From positions 62,001 to 126,000 of the forward strand of contig JANQNU010000007.1 in NCBI GenBank assembly GCA_028279405.1: DNA of 64,000 nucleotides, read 5' to 3'. Positions 44,048 through 52,741 of this stretch are shown here, one piece after another. The position numbers were made by a program, and so were the translations under genes. The notes under the pieces were generated by a model, which worked only from the letters and a program-made list of their open reading frames with translations, made no database searches and was not told the DNA's origin. Each line of letters starts with the position of its first letter. The stretch's first letter is position 1. Source of the stretch: Phycisphaerae bacterium (GTDB taxonomy: Bacteria; Planctomycetota; Phycisphaerae; UBA1845; Fen-1342).

Positions 44048-45814
44048 ATGCGCCGTTCGATCCAGTTGCTCAACCGGCTCCGGGGGAAGTGGGATCAGGA
44101 TTCGGTCGACCGCAAGCTATCGTTGCTCGATGGCGAACCGTCGGAATTCTCGGGCAGCGGCGCGCTGCTCCGCGCCTGGCACGATCAGTTGCTTTTTCTT
44201 GTCGCTTACCCGGACACTGCGGCCGTCGCGCGGGCAGCGACCAAGGAGTTGCGTCGGCTGGGGGATTACCTGGCCCAGATGGTCGACCGTTCAACCGGGC
44301 TACGGCGCGCGCTGCACGGCAGCGGCCTGGCGCACACCGCGCTGTGCTACTCTTACTCAGTGGACCTGTTGCGTGGGCTTGCGGAACGGTTCGGAAGTGA
44401 CGTGGAACTGGATTGGGATGATCCAGCGCTGGCCGGCGCGCTCGAGGAACTGTTGCAGACCCTCGTTCGGACCGCAGAAGCGGATGGTCTACTGAGCGAC
44501 AGTGTCTCGACACGCGAGTGGTTGGGCCTCGCACGTCGTCCGGCGCGGAAACGCGGCCTCGCGAGTCGACGCGGTCCGAGGACCGATTTGTCGCAACTGC
44601 TCCACCTGATCAGTGCCCATCCACGCTCCGATTGGCTCGACCAACTCTGCGATGCAGCCAACATATCCGTTCGCTGGCGGCTCGGTCACCGTGATGCGTC
44701 TCGCACCTGGACTCGCTTTCCGCGACGTCCGATGCACTATCAGCATCGGTCGCCGATCGATCGGCGCGAAGCGGTCGCTTTGGTTCGCCGCAGGTTGCCG
44801 TCGCCGGTAGCGATGACCGCGCGTGACCGCTTGCAACTGATCGACGTCGCTCGTTCGGCACTGGCTGTCCGTATGCGCGAGACCGATCCGGTGACCTATG
44901 CCAACCCGGACGAGGTCACCTGTTTCCAGCTCGAGCGCGGCGTCGACATCGCACTGTTCGGCATGCGGCCGTCGCGCCGGCTTCCCGTGGAAAGTTACCT
45001 CGGCTTCGTGGCGGCGCGCAACCGGGTTCCGATCGCATACGGGGGCGGCTGGATCTTCTTCGGTCGCTGTGAAATCGGCGTGCATCTGTTCGAGGAGTAT
45101 CGAGGAGGCGAGTCGGCGGTCCTTTTCGCGCAGGTCATGCGCGTCTACCACCGGTATTACCGCGCTCGGCAGTTCCTCGTCGATCCCTACCAGTTCGGTG
45201 CCGGCAACCCGGACGCGATTCGTTCGGGCGCGTTCTGGTTTTACTACCACCTCGGATTCCGTCCAACCGATCCGCGCCTGAATGCGCTCGCGGCGCGCGA
45301 GGCCGCGCGGCGCCGCGCTGATCCGCGCTACCGCAGTTCGGTCTCCATTCTCAAACGCCTGGCCGGCTCGAAAATCTACTGTGATGTCGTTGCACGTGGC
45401 CGCCGACAGGATGGCGGCGCGGCCATGCCGTCGGAAGAAGCCTATGTACCGACGGCCCCGGACCTGCAAGCGCTCGGGCTCGAGACCACGCGTTGGATTG
45501 GTCGGCACTTTGACGGCGATCGGCGGCGGGCGCACGAGGATGCGACACGCCGACTGCGACAGATCCTTTCAATTGGCGACTATTCGCGTTGGTCGGCCAC
45601 GCGTCGGACGTGGTTTGAACGGTTGGCGGTGGTTGCGCTGCTGGTTCCGGAGCTGCGCTCGTGGCCCAGAGCCGAGAAGAATGCACTGGGGGCGGCGCTG
45701 CGCGCCAAAGGTGGGCCGCGGGAGCGCAGTTACGTTTTGGCGCTGCAACGTTGTCGGCGTTTCCAACTCGCATTGACGACCTTGCTCGAAGATCCCGGGT
45801 CGCGGCATGGGTAA
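44048..45814 (+). CDS. Large hypothetical protein (588 residues)
   Basis: The 588-residue protein is rich in Arg and Leu, has no signal peptide and falls into no family I recognise. The first ~180 residues are helical (FLVAYPDTAAVARAATKELR). In the second half a stretch with YGGGWIFFGRCEIGVHLFEE and SGAFWFYYHLGFRPTDPRL looks like part of an acyltransferase (GNAT-like) fold. The C-terminal ~150 residues are helical and basic. It is flanked by the terminator at 43885 and by a convergent DnaJ gene. Its role is unknown. Confidence 0.6.
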   Translation: MRRSIQLLNRLRGKWDQDSVDRKLSLLDGEPSEFSGSGALLRAWHDQLLFLVAYPDTAAVARAATKELRRLGDYLAQMVDRSTGLRRALHGSGLAHTALCYSYSVDLLRGLAERFGSDVELDWDDPALAGALEELLQTLVRTAEADGLLSDSVSTREWLGLARRPARKRGLASRRGPRTDLSQLLHLISAHPRSDWLDQLCDAANISVRWRLGHRDASRTWTRFPRRPMHYQHRSPIDRREAVALVRRRLPSPVAMTARDRLQLIDVARSALAVRMRETDPVTYANPDEVTCFQLERGVDIALFGMRPSRRLPVESYLGFVAARNRVPIAYGGGWIFFGRCEIGVHLFEEYRGGESAVLFAQVMRVYHRYYRARQFLVDPYQFGAGNPDAIRSGAFWFYYHLGFRPTDPRLNALAAREAARRRADPRYRSSVSILKRLAGSKIYCDVVARGRRQDGGAAMPSEEAYVPTAPDLQALGLETTRWIGRHFDGDRRRAHEDATRRLRQILSIGDYSRWSATRRTWFERLAVVALLVPELRSWPRAEKNALGAALRAKGGPRERSYVLALQRCRRFQLALTTLLEDPGSRHG

Positions 45815-45881
45815 GTGTGTTGGCGGCGTCGCCGAGTTGAGCTCGGCTTCGAACTGCGGCAGCCGGGGTTCGAGTGGCAGG

Positions 45882-46397
45882 CTAACGATCCGTGGTCAGC
45901 CAGATGACCTCGACCGCCAGCGCGGCCAGGCCGGCCGCCATGCTGACGACTGCGATTTCGACGTAGTGCGGCTCATCCGTCACGAAATGGAGCGCGGTGA
46001 ACAGCAGCGCCAGCAAGTAGAGCGCACACACCGCGACGTGCCGCGCGACAACTACCAGCGGTGCGGGTAGCAGGCGTCGTTTTCGGCGGATTCCGAGCAG
46101 GCAATCGGCGCACGCGCGTCGGCCCTGCAAATCGTCGAACAGGTCTTCGTACTCGCCGCAGCGATCGCATTGGCCCCAGTCCGTGTCCATGAACGAACGC
46201 CGGTTGCGCTCGCGCAGTACGCGATAGGCGCGCACGACCTCGACGAACCGGGCCTGAGTCGTGGCCGATTGCGAGATGTCGGGGTGGTACCGTCGGGCGA
46301 GTCGACGGAACGCCGCACGGACCTGCTCCGCACCTGCATCCCGCGGAAGCTCGAGTGTCTGATAACACTGGGAGAGGTTCGGTTGCCGCATTCCCAT
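45882..46397 (-). CDS. DnaJ-domain membrane protein with zinc ribbon
   Basis: The 171-residue protein starts with a J-domain (~8-70) carrying the HPD motif in RRYHPDIS, which stimulates Hsp70 ATPase activity. A small zinc ribbon follows (CDRCGEYEDLF...CADCL, ~76-99), then two membrane helices (~110-165; LYLLALLFTALHF and MAAGLAALAVEVIWL). It lacks the Gly/Phe region and the full Cys-rich domain of DnaJ, so it is a membrane-tethered J-protein that may recruit DnaK to the inner membrane. Confidence 0.88.
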   Translation of the reverse strand: MGMRQPNLSQCYQTLELPRDAGAEQVRAAFRRLARRYHPDISQSATTQARFVEVVRAYRVLRERNRRSFMDTDWGQCDRCGEYEDLFDDLQGRRACADCLLGIRRKRRLLPAPLVVVARHVAVCALYLLALLFTALHFVTDEPHYVEIAVVSMAAGLAALAVEVIWLTTDR

Positions 46398-46471
46398 CCG
46401 CTCCGACGATTACGCGATTACGTGTTGTGATCGTAGTCGAACCGCGGGCTCTGTTTCCAGTCTCGGCGGGG

Positions 46472-47140
46472 TCAATCAGGTCCGCGGAGCAGGCGCACCC
46501 CCGGTCTGAGCCGAACGGCGACCTCTTCCGCGAAAGCCTCAGGGTCCTGTCGGGCGCGGTCAGGCGATATCAGCCCGCTGCGCAGGTCCTCCTCGACCCG
46601 TCGCAGGCCCTTGGCCATTTCGCGGAATGCCCTGGGCAACTCCGGATGGAACCCGGTACCCGGGTCGTAGCGCCAGGTTCCGTCGACGCGAACGAGTTCG
46701 GCCTCCCGGGCAGGAAGCTGATGATCGACGGTGTAGCTCACAAATGCCCGCGCGTTCTCGATGCGCACGTCGTACAGCGTGACATGTTCGCTGAAGATGT
46801 CGAGGTGCTTGGCGAGTGCCGAGTAGTCGACGATTTCACCAAGTCGAAAACCGACCTCGTCGCGCAGATAGGTCCGCAACTGGCGGTTGGCGCCGAGGAA
46901 CGCGTCGACCGCGGTGAGCAGGCTCGTCACGTGCCCCCCCCGGTTGCCCACGATCAGGGGCACCATGGGTTCGTATCGCCGGTCCGCCCGCAGCGCAACC
47001 AGATCGGCGATCGTTCTTCGGGGATCGCGCGCGCCGGCCGGCGCGGTCGCAGGTGTCGCCGGTCCGTTTCGGTCGCAACCTGCCAGCACTGCCAAGAACG
47101 ACAGCGCGGCTACGGCCGTGATCGACGATCGTGGGCACAT
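46472..47140 (-). CDS. Hypothetical lipoprotein
   Basis: The 222-residue protein has a lipoprotein signal with lipobox VLAGC (~22) and a soluble domain (~40-222) in which FVSYTVDHQLPAREAELVRVDGTWRYDP is reminiscent of the small alpha+beta domains of NTF2-like exported proteins. No catalytic motif is seen. It is encoded on the same strand as the alpha/beta-hydrolase, 38 bases downstream of that gene, so the two are probably in one operon. Confidence 0.65.
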   Translation of the reverse strand: MCPRSSITAVAALSFLAVLAGCDRNGPATPATAPAGARDPRRTIADLVALRADRRYEPMVPLIVGNRGGHVTSLLTAVDAFLGANRQLRTYLRDEVGFRLGEIVDYSALAKHLDIFSEHVTLYDVRIENARAFVSYTVDHQLPAREAELVRVDGTWRYDPGTGFHPELPRAFREMAKGLRRVEEDLRSGLISPDRARQDPEAFAEEVAVRLRPGVRLLRGPD

Positions 47141-47178
47141 GGAGCGAGTATATACCCACAGCCGGTACCGGTCGTCTG

Positions 47179-48309
47179 CTATCCGTCGCCAAGTTGTTCG
47201 CGATCGAGCAGGAATCGTGCCAGCAAGGCTCCGAACGCTTCCGGTCGTGTTTCGAACGGCATGTGCCCGCTATCGATCGTCTCGAGCACGGCCCCGGGGA
47301 TCGCGCCGGCATAGTGCTCCGCTACGCGCCGAGACTGCAAGTCCTGTGTGCCGTGTATGACCAGGGTCGGCGCCGTCACGCGATCGAGGGCGTCGGTCCA
47401 GTCGTGGTGACGGCCCATGCTCAGGTAGTTCGCAAACGCCATCCATCCGCCGACCGGATCCAGTTCGTCGGGCTTGAAACGGTTCGGCGGGGGCAATGTG
47501 CGCCGCCGATCGGACGCTGCGCTGTAGTAGTCAAAGAATCGTAGTTGAAGCAGTTCGAGTTCGCGTTCACTTCGCTCGAAGAGCCGCGAGAAGTCGAAGT
47601 ACTCCTCTCGAAAGGTGCCATAGCTGGCGCGCAATTCCGGCGCGAGCCGCCTTTCGATGACGTTGAATAGGTCATCCGTGGCGGGGAGTCGCAACAGGTC
47701 CGCCGGCGCTACGAGGACGAGCCGGCCCACGTGCGCCGGGAACTCAACGGCGTACAACGTCGCCAGCAACGCGCCGTAGGAGTGGCCGACGAGTTCCAGG
47801 CGTTCCACGTCGAGCGTACGTCGAATCCGCTCGATGTCCGCGATCTGCGCGGCGATTCCCAGCTCCTGATCGAGGCGGACCATATTGGCGTAGGTGCCGT
47901 CGCTCGCGTTCGGGGAGAAGGGCTGTGTCGAGCCGCCACAGCCGCGCTGATCGTAGAAAAAGACGCGCCGCTCCGCGGCCAAAGGCTCGAGGCCGCGCCA
48001 CGGCCGCCCAGGCGGAAACCCAGGGCCGCCGTGTACAACCAGGACCGCCGGTCCGGCGCCGACCGCCTGATAGCGCAGGCGCACATCGGGCGTCACCTGC
48101 CAGAAGCCGTCTTGCTCGTCTGCCGTCGGCGGTGGTTCCAGCGGCGCATCGAGGTGTTTCGCTGCACGAACCTGGCCCGGTTCGTACAGCGGTCCTGTAA
48201 AAGCGTGCCATGCCCAGCCGCCGAGCGCCAGGAGCACGCCAAACAAGATGGCCGAACCGATCGCCAGCTTGACCCACAGCTTGCCCGACCGTTGGTATGG
48301 ATTCCGCAT
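47179..48309 (-). CDS. Membrane-anchored alpha/beta-hydrolase (proline iminopeptidase-like)
   Basis: The 376-residue protein starts with a basic segment and a membrane helix (VKLAIGSAILFGVLLALGGW) and then an alpha/beta-hydrolase domain (~65-370). The HGGPGFPPG oxyanion motif and GCGGSTQ resemble prolyl aminopeptidases. The nucleophile Ser is in GHSYGALL, an Asp in VIHGTQDLQ and a His in SGHMPFET. It would act on a peptide or ester in the periplasm. It precedes the hypothetical lipoprotein gene in the same direction. Confidence 0.87.
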   Translation of the reverse strand: MRNPYQRSGKLWVKLAIGSAILFGVLLALGGWAWHAFTGPLYEPGQVRAAKHLDAPLEPPPTADEQDGFWQVTPDVRLRYQAVGAGPAVLVVHGGPGFPPGRPWRGLEPLAAERRVFFYDQRGCGGSTQPFSPNASDGTYANMVRLDQELGIAAQIADIERIRRTLDVERLELVGHSYGALLATLYAVEFPAHVGRLVLVAPADLLRLPATDDLFNVIERRLAPELRASYGTFREEYFDFSRLFERSERELELLQLRFFDYYSAASDRRRTLPPPNRFKPDELDPVGGWMAFANYLSMGRHHDWTDALDRVTAPTLVIHGTQDLQSRRVAEHYAGAIPGAVLETIDSGHMPFETRPEAFGALLARFLLDREQLGDG

Positions 48310-48455
48310 TGCTCGCTCCCTGTCCGTTTCGTTCCGTCACCGACGGTACCCCACAGCGATTCGCGCTGCTTGATCGTCCTTGCGGATTCCGGATGGATTC
48401 GGGTGGTTTCTGGTGCGGGAGAGGTGCTGCTGGCGGGGATTGGCGGCGTGGAGCG

Positions 48456-48500
48456 AAAAAAGGCACCGCTGCCCCCGCTGGTGGTGGGAGCGCGGTGCCT
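48456..48500 (-). terminator. Intrinsic terminator of the PEP-CTERM gene at 48555
   Basis: On the minus strand AGGCACCGC (48500-48492) pairs with GCGGTGCCT (48469-48461) and is followed by six T. The inner GCTCCC and GGGGGC extend the stem, giving about 15 base pairs in all. Confidence 0.85.
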
Positions 48501-48554
48501 ATCCCCGGATTGCCCGATCAAAGCGCTGCGACCGGGCGCGTGGCGTTGGTCCCG

Positions 48555-49286
48555 CTATCGGCGCCGGAGGAGCGTGCCGAGCATGGCAACGCCGAAGAGG
48601 CCGAACGTGCTGGGTTCCGGAACGGTGATGCTGATGTTGTCGATGCGAACGTCGAAGTCGGTGAACCCGAAGAAGAAGCCGGGCTCGAGCGTCGAGAACG
48701 CAATCTCATCATAGGTGGACAAGAGGTCGGTGAAGTTCCGGCCTGCGGGCAGGATCGGCTCGAAGGTGTTGGGGTCCTCGTCGCCGTAGCCGCCCCAGCC
48801 GCCCGGCAGATCGGTGCCGCGCGGATCGAAGGTGACGGAGAACCTGGTCCAGTCGCCATGCTCGGCCGCCGAGATGTCGGTGAACTTGAACCAGACGCTG
48901 TCCCACGGGAACGGGCTGTTGTTGTCGAAGTCACGGAATTCGACGAACCACGGGCGCGAGACGTCCTGCCCGAAGAAGTTGACCAGTTCGACCTTGGTGT
49001 CGATCGAGATGGTGACGGAATCGTAGCCGGACAGATCCTGGACGAAGTTGGTGTTGCTGTTGTTGCGGAACGTGATGCCGAAGTCGTTGAACTGCGTGCG
49101 CATGTGCGCGCCCGGGTTTCCGCCGGCAGGTTCGATGATCGTGGTACCGCCGGGGCCGGCAGGTCCACTCCAGCCATCGTTGCCGCCGTCGAAGGTGGTG
49201 GTGGTGGTCGTTCCGGCGAGCGCGGCCGTCGAGATGCTGACGGACAGCGCACTGGTCATGACAAGACGTTTGAGAGTTGCATTCAT
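48555..49286 (-). CDS. PEP-CTERM sorted exported protein (first of a tandem pair)
   Basis: The 243-residue protein has a signal peptide (to about ALAGTTT), a beta-sandwich-like body with FDGGNDGWSG near its start and FDVRIDNISITV near its end, and the sorting signal VPEPSTFGLFGVAMLGTLLRRR. AGAGGAGGAG precedes the ATG at 49286. It aligns over its length with the neighbouring product of 49344-50078 (shared FDGG.DG at the start, GDEDPNT.EP.LPAG before the C-terminus, and D-x-x-IDNISI/V-V), so the two arose by tandem duplication. Confidence 0.88.
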   Translation of the reverse strand: MNATLKRLVMTSALSVSISTAALAGTTTTTTFDGGNDGWSGPAGPGGTTIIEPAGGNPGAHMRTQFNDFGITFRNNSNTNFVQDLSGYDSVTISIDTKVELVNFFGQDVSRPWFVEFRDFDNNSPFPWDSVWFKFTDISAAEHGDWTRFSVTFDPRGTDLPGGWGGYGDEDPNTFEPILPAGRNFTDLLSTYDEIAFSTLEPGFFFGFTDFDVRIDNISITVPEPSTFGLFGVAMLGTLLRRR

Positions 49287-49343
49287 TCGATCTCCTCCTC
49301 TTCTTGGGAATTGCAGTAAAACCGTGCGGAATAGCGGTAGCGC

Positions 49344-50078
49344 CTAGGCCCGACGACGACGGAAGGCTGCAACGACACCCGCCGTTAACAGCGCGCCCGA
49401 TGCGGGCTCAGGCACGACTACCGAGATGTTGTCAATCTGTACGTCCCAGAATCCGTGGCCGTGCAAGAAGCCGGGTACCGCACCCGTGATGCGAAACTCG
49501 TCGACGCCCGCCAGGATGGTTGCAAACGACGCCCCGGCCGGCAGGGTCGGTTCGAGCGTATTTGGGTCTTCGTCGCCGAAGCCAACCCAGCCCGACGGCA
49601 GCGTGGTTGACGTCGGATCAGCGATCGTCACGGAGAGCGTGGTCCAATCAGGCGTCGCGCTGACGCCAAGCGTTCCCACTTCATAAAACACGCCCGACGG
49701 TCCGTTGGGGCCAAGAACGTCGCGGTCGATCAGCATTACGCCCACTGCTCGTGTAGTCGGAACGCCGAAGGAGTTGTTCAACATGTTTGTCTTCACATCG
49801 ACGCTAAACTCGATATTCGTGAACGACGAATAGTCACCGAGAAAAGCGGTGTTTGCCGGTTCTCCGCGACCGCCTGTCCGAAGATCGTTGAAGAACAGGT
49901 CGGTTACGTGCCGTGCGGCCCCACCGGGATTGCCATCCGTTGCTTCAAACAGGGCATTGCCGGTGAATCCACCGTCCGAGCCGCCGTCAAAACCGACGAC
50001 AGTGGTGGACGCAGCGATCGCGTGGGTACTCAAAAGTCCGGCTGCAGCAACAGCCAAGGTGCTCAGAAGCCGCTTCAT
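49344..50078 (-). CDS. PEP-CTERM sorted exported protein (second of a tandem pair)
   Basis: The 244-residue protein has a signal peptide ending near THAIAA, a body with VGFDGGSDGGFTG near the start and GWVGFGDEDPNTLEPTLPAG before the end, and the tail VPEPASGALLTAGVVAAFRRRR. It is a paralogue of the 48555-49286 product but considerably diverged. The ATG at 50078 has AGGAGG upstream. The gene is read before its partner, so both may share one transcript that ends at the 48456-48500 terminator. Confidence 0.88.
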   Translation of the reverse strand: MKRLLSTLAVAAAGLLSTHAIAASTTVVGFDGGSDGGFTGNALFEATDGNPGGAARHVTDLFFNDLRTGGRGEPANTAFLGDYSSFTNIEFSVDVKTNMLNNSFGVPTTRAVGVMLIDRDVLGPNGPSGVFYEVGTLGVSATPDWTTLSVTIADPTSTTLPSGWVGFGDEDPNTLEPTLPAGASFATILAGVDEFRITGAVPGFLHGHGFWDVQIDNISVVVPEPASGALLTAGVVAAFRRRRA

Positions 50079-50333
50079 AACACTAACCTCCTGTCAAAAC
50101 GAGCGAACTCTCCCATGGATACGCCTGGGCCGACGCCGGGCGAAGCTTCACAAAACAAGTTCACGACGCCTCTCGGGCGTGCTCGAAGCGTTCTCCGGGT
50201 CTTGCCCAACACAAACGAACTGGACACTTGAGCCCATTCATCGGGCATTATTCGCAAGTCCGCGCGGGACGGGACCGCCCCGTCCCGCGTCGAACCTACG
50301 ATCGTCGGTCAATTCTCCCAGGAGCGAATTCGT

Positions 50334-50362
50334 TTGACGTTTCGGTCACGATCCGCTACACT
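50334..50362 (+). promoter_or_regulatory. Sigma-70 promoter of the unnamed 50402 gene
   Basis: TTGACG (50334-50339) and TACACT (50357-50362) are separated by the ideal 17 bases. Transcription would start near 50369, with a leader of about 33 bases to the ATG at 50402. Confidence 0.75.
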
Positions 50363-50401
50363 GCTGATCTGAAATCGATCTCAGACCTCATGGAGATCAG
50401 T

Positions 50402-51781
50402 ATGAGACCATCCGGATCGGAAGTCAACCCTTTTCCCGGCGACATCGGCCGAAATCTTTCACGGCCGGTTTCGGCTGCGAACGAGGAGGGTACAATTCCC
50501 GCTCCTATGGCTCCTCCTGCGGATCTGAGCACGAAACGCAGCGCACAACCGCTATCGGCGGATGAGACGTTGCAGGCGGATGCGGTCGCGCGTCGGCTGC
50601 ATTCGGAGCTACGCGAGTTGCTGGCCTCCCTTCCTCCCACATTACAGTCCCCGAGTCGGCTCGCCAAAGAAATCAGCACGGACCGCTCAGTCTGTCAGCG
50701 GATCGTCGGGTCGGTTCGCGGTCCGTTTCCGGGGCCCGGTTTGCTGGTCAAGCTTCCCGGTGCCAAGGGTTTGCAGCAGTTTCTCGATGCGATGCAGTCG
50801 AATGCCCTAGCGGAGGCCGACCAGCTGATCAACCTACGGGCCGCGGTGGACCAGTTCGAGCAGACGGTCGTGCGCTTGGCCGGTAGCCAGTCCCGTCTGA
50901 ATCGGCGGCTCAGAGCGCGTTCAGCGCAGGCTGAGTCTGCGCGATCCAGTGCTTCGCGGGAACCGTCGGCGAACGATGAGCTTGGTATTCGTACGGCTCT
51001 GTTTGATTCCGCCGCCCAGTTGACGGGGCGCTGGTCCGAGGCGTGGGTGGCGGTCTACGTGTATCACCCGTCGGGTCCGGACCGCGATCGGCTGGATGTC
51101 CCGCGCGTCTTCGGGCTCGTCGGGCACCACGCGCGGCCTGACGCGGTCCCGCTGGTCTTTCACAGCTTTTCGCATGCCGGCGACCCGCGCGGCGATAATG
51201 CGCCCGAGCCGGGATTACGCGAGCAGCCCGTCGTCCTCGAGGAGTTCACGACGTCGCCGATCCCGCTGGTTTCGACGACGCGGCCCGGTGAGTTCATGGT
51301 GCAGTCGATCGACCATGAACTGACGGAGCAGTCGGTCGACCTCATGCTCGCAGCGACCGGCAATGTTCCGCATCCCAGCACGACGCCAAACCGTCTGGAG
51401 GAGTTGTGGGCGCTGATCAACCTGCCGGTTCGCCGAATGGTGCTGGACGCCTATCTGCACCAGGATGAGGCCCGCGAGTCGATCCCCTCGCTGGCGGTGC
51501 ATCTGTGGCGACCCGACTTCGCGACCGATGCCGGTCGACGTTGGCAGACGCGGATGCCGCACACGCCCCGGTTGCAACTGCTCGGTCAGGGGATCGAGCG
51601 CGCACACACGCCGGTGTACAGTCGGCAGGAGGCGTTGACGCGGACGCTCTTCGAAAAGGCCGGGCTCGACCCGCACGCATACGTCGGCGTACGCTGCGAA
51701 GTGGAGTACCCCATCTGGCGCACCGGCTACTGCATCACCTTCGATTTCGCACGCCCCAGCAACGACGAACCGGTGTCCTAG
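50402..51781 (+). CDS. Unnamed three-part protein, paralogue of the 23143-24384 product
   Basis: About 459 residues from the ATG at 50402, which has GGAG 6 bases before it. An in-frame ATG at 50390 is also possible; both follow the promoter. After a disordered ~60-residue start come a helical part with an HTH-like RLAKEISTDRSVCQRIVGSVR and PGAKGLQQFLDAM, a central beta-rich part with WVAVYVYHPSG and GLVGHHARPDAVPLVFHSFS, and a C-terminal part with LINLPVRRMVLDAYLHQD and AYVGVRCEVEYPIWRTGYC. The 23143-24384 product has matching elements in the same order. No function is known; a regulator is the most likely class because of the N-terminus. Confidence 0.75.
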   Translation: MRPSGSEVNPFPGDIGRNLSRPVSAANEEGTIPAPMAPPADLSTKRSAQPLSADETLQADAVARRLHSELRELLASLPPTLQSPSRLAKEISTDRSVCQRIVGSVRGPFPGPGLLVKLPGAKGLQQFLDAMQSNALAEADQLINLRAAVDQFEQTVVRLAGSQSRLNRRLRARSAQAESARSSASREPSANDELGIRTALFDSAAQLTGRWSEAWVAVYVYHPSGPDRDRLDVPRVFGLVGHHARPDAVPLVFHSFSHAGDPRGDNAPEPGLREQPVVLEEFTTSPIPLVSTTRPGEFMVQSIDHELTEQSVDLMLAATGNVPHPSTTPNRLEELWALINLPVRRMVLDAYLHQDEARESIPSLAVHLWRPDFATDAGRRWQTRMPHTPRLQLLGQGIERAHTPVYSRQEALTRTLFEKAGLDPHAYVGVRCEVEYPIWRTGYCITFDFARPSNDEPVS

Positions 51782-51817
51782 TCGGCGCTTCGGCCAATTC
51801 GGCGTTGCGATCGCTAC

Positions 51818-52741
51818 TCAGCCGTCGGGCGGAGTCTCTGTCATGAACTCGAGTGGGCTTCGAATGCGAACGTCGTCTCGTTGTCGCAGCTGATCGAGGA
51901 ACCAGTACTTGTGCCAGGCACCGAACATGATCAGTATCCGCCGACCCGAGCCGCGCTGGGTGTCCAGTGCTTCGCGGATCAGTGCGTAGTGCGCTTCGTT
52001 GATCGAAGTCCAGCCACCGTCCTCGAGCACTGGAGAGAGCGCTTCATCGTACGGCCGCATGCCAAGCCGAACGATTTCGTCATACGCGTCGCTATGAATA
52101 CCGCGCGGATCGTCGCGCCAACCGCGACGGTTGATCTCGCGCTCCGCGTTGTCCATTGCCGCCTGTGCCAACTGCCAGCGTTCATCCTGCTGGGAACGCA
52201 GCGTGGCCAGCGTCTCCGATCGGCGTTCAGCCATTTCCGCCGTCCATGCTGCGCAGGGAACGATCGAGAACGCGCGATCGCGCCAAAGCGGGAATAGCGC
52301 GTCGACATACTCCGGGAATCGACGGACCCGCGGCTCCTCGACCGTACCGTAGCGACGATACTCCTCGAGGGCTGCCGACAAGCGGTCCGGGGGGATTTCG
52401 CAGAGCACGATATCGGGAGCGATTGCTGCGATCATGGCGCGGACCTGGGTGATGCCATAGCGTGCGCTGGTTCGGTGGGCACCGTGGATCATGCCCATCA
52501 TGATCACTTCGGGGATTTCCTTCGCCGGCGCCGCCTCGGGCTTCGCGACGACCTCCATCAGCGCGTGGGACCGTCCGTCGGTCGGCTGCGGTTGCCTCGC
52601 GGTACCGCGGTTTGGCGTATCGCGGTTGGCGGGCGTGTTCGTGGCTGGTGAAGGGTGTGTCGCAGACGTCCTGCACCCCACGATGAGCGCCAACGCGGCC
52701 AGCGCCGTCGGCAAGCCGATTCCGATATAGTATGGTCGCAT
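51818..52741 (-). CDS. TraB/TIKI/EreA-ChaN-superfamily-like lipoprotein
   Basis: The 307-residue protein starts with a lipoprotein signal ending in VGC (Cys 23) and a Pro/Thr-rich linker, then a domain with GMIHG (Gly83-x-x-His86) and IAPDIVLCEIPPDRL, the first conserved motifs of the TraB/PrgY, TIKI and ChaN/EreA-like clan. Near the C-terminus RILIMFGAWHKYWFLDQL gives a second His-bearing motif. Members are metal-dependent hydrolases or binders of small molecules; the function here is unknown. The start codon overlaps that of the divergent gene at 52740 (CATG at 52739-52742). Confidence 0.72.
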   Translation of the reverse strand: MRPYYIGIGLPTALAALALIVGCRTSATHPSPATNTPANRDTPNRGTARQPQPTDGRSHALMEVVAKPEAAPAKEIPEVIMMGMIHGAHRTSARYGITQVRAMIAAIAPDIVLCEIPPDRLSAALEEYRRYGTVEEPRVRRFPEYVDALFPLWRDRAFSIVPCAAWTAEMAERRSETLATLRSQQDERWQLAQAAMDNAEREINRRGWRDDPRGIHSDAYDEIVRLGMRPYDEALSPVLEDGGWTSINEAHYALIREALDTQRGSGRRILIMFGAWHKYWFLDQLRQRDDVRIRSPLEFMTETPPDG

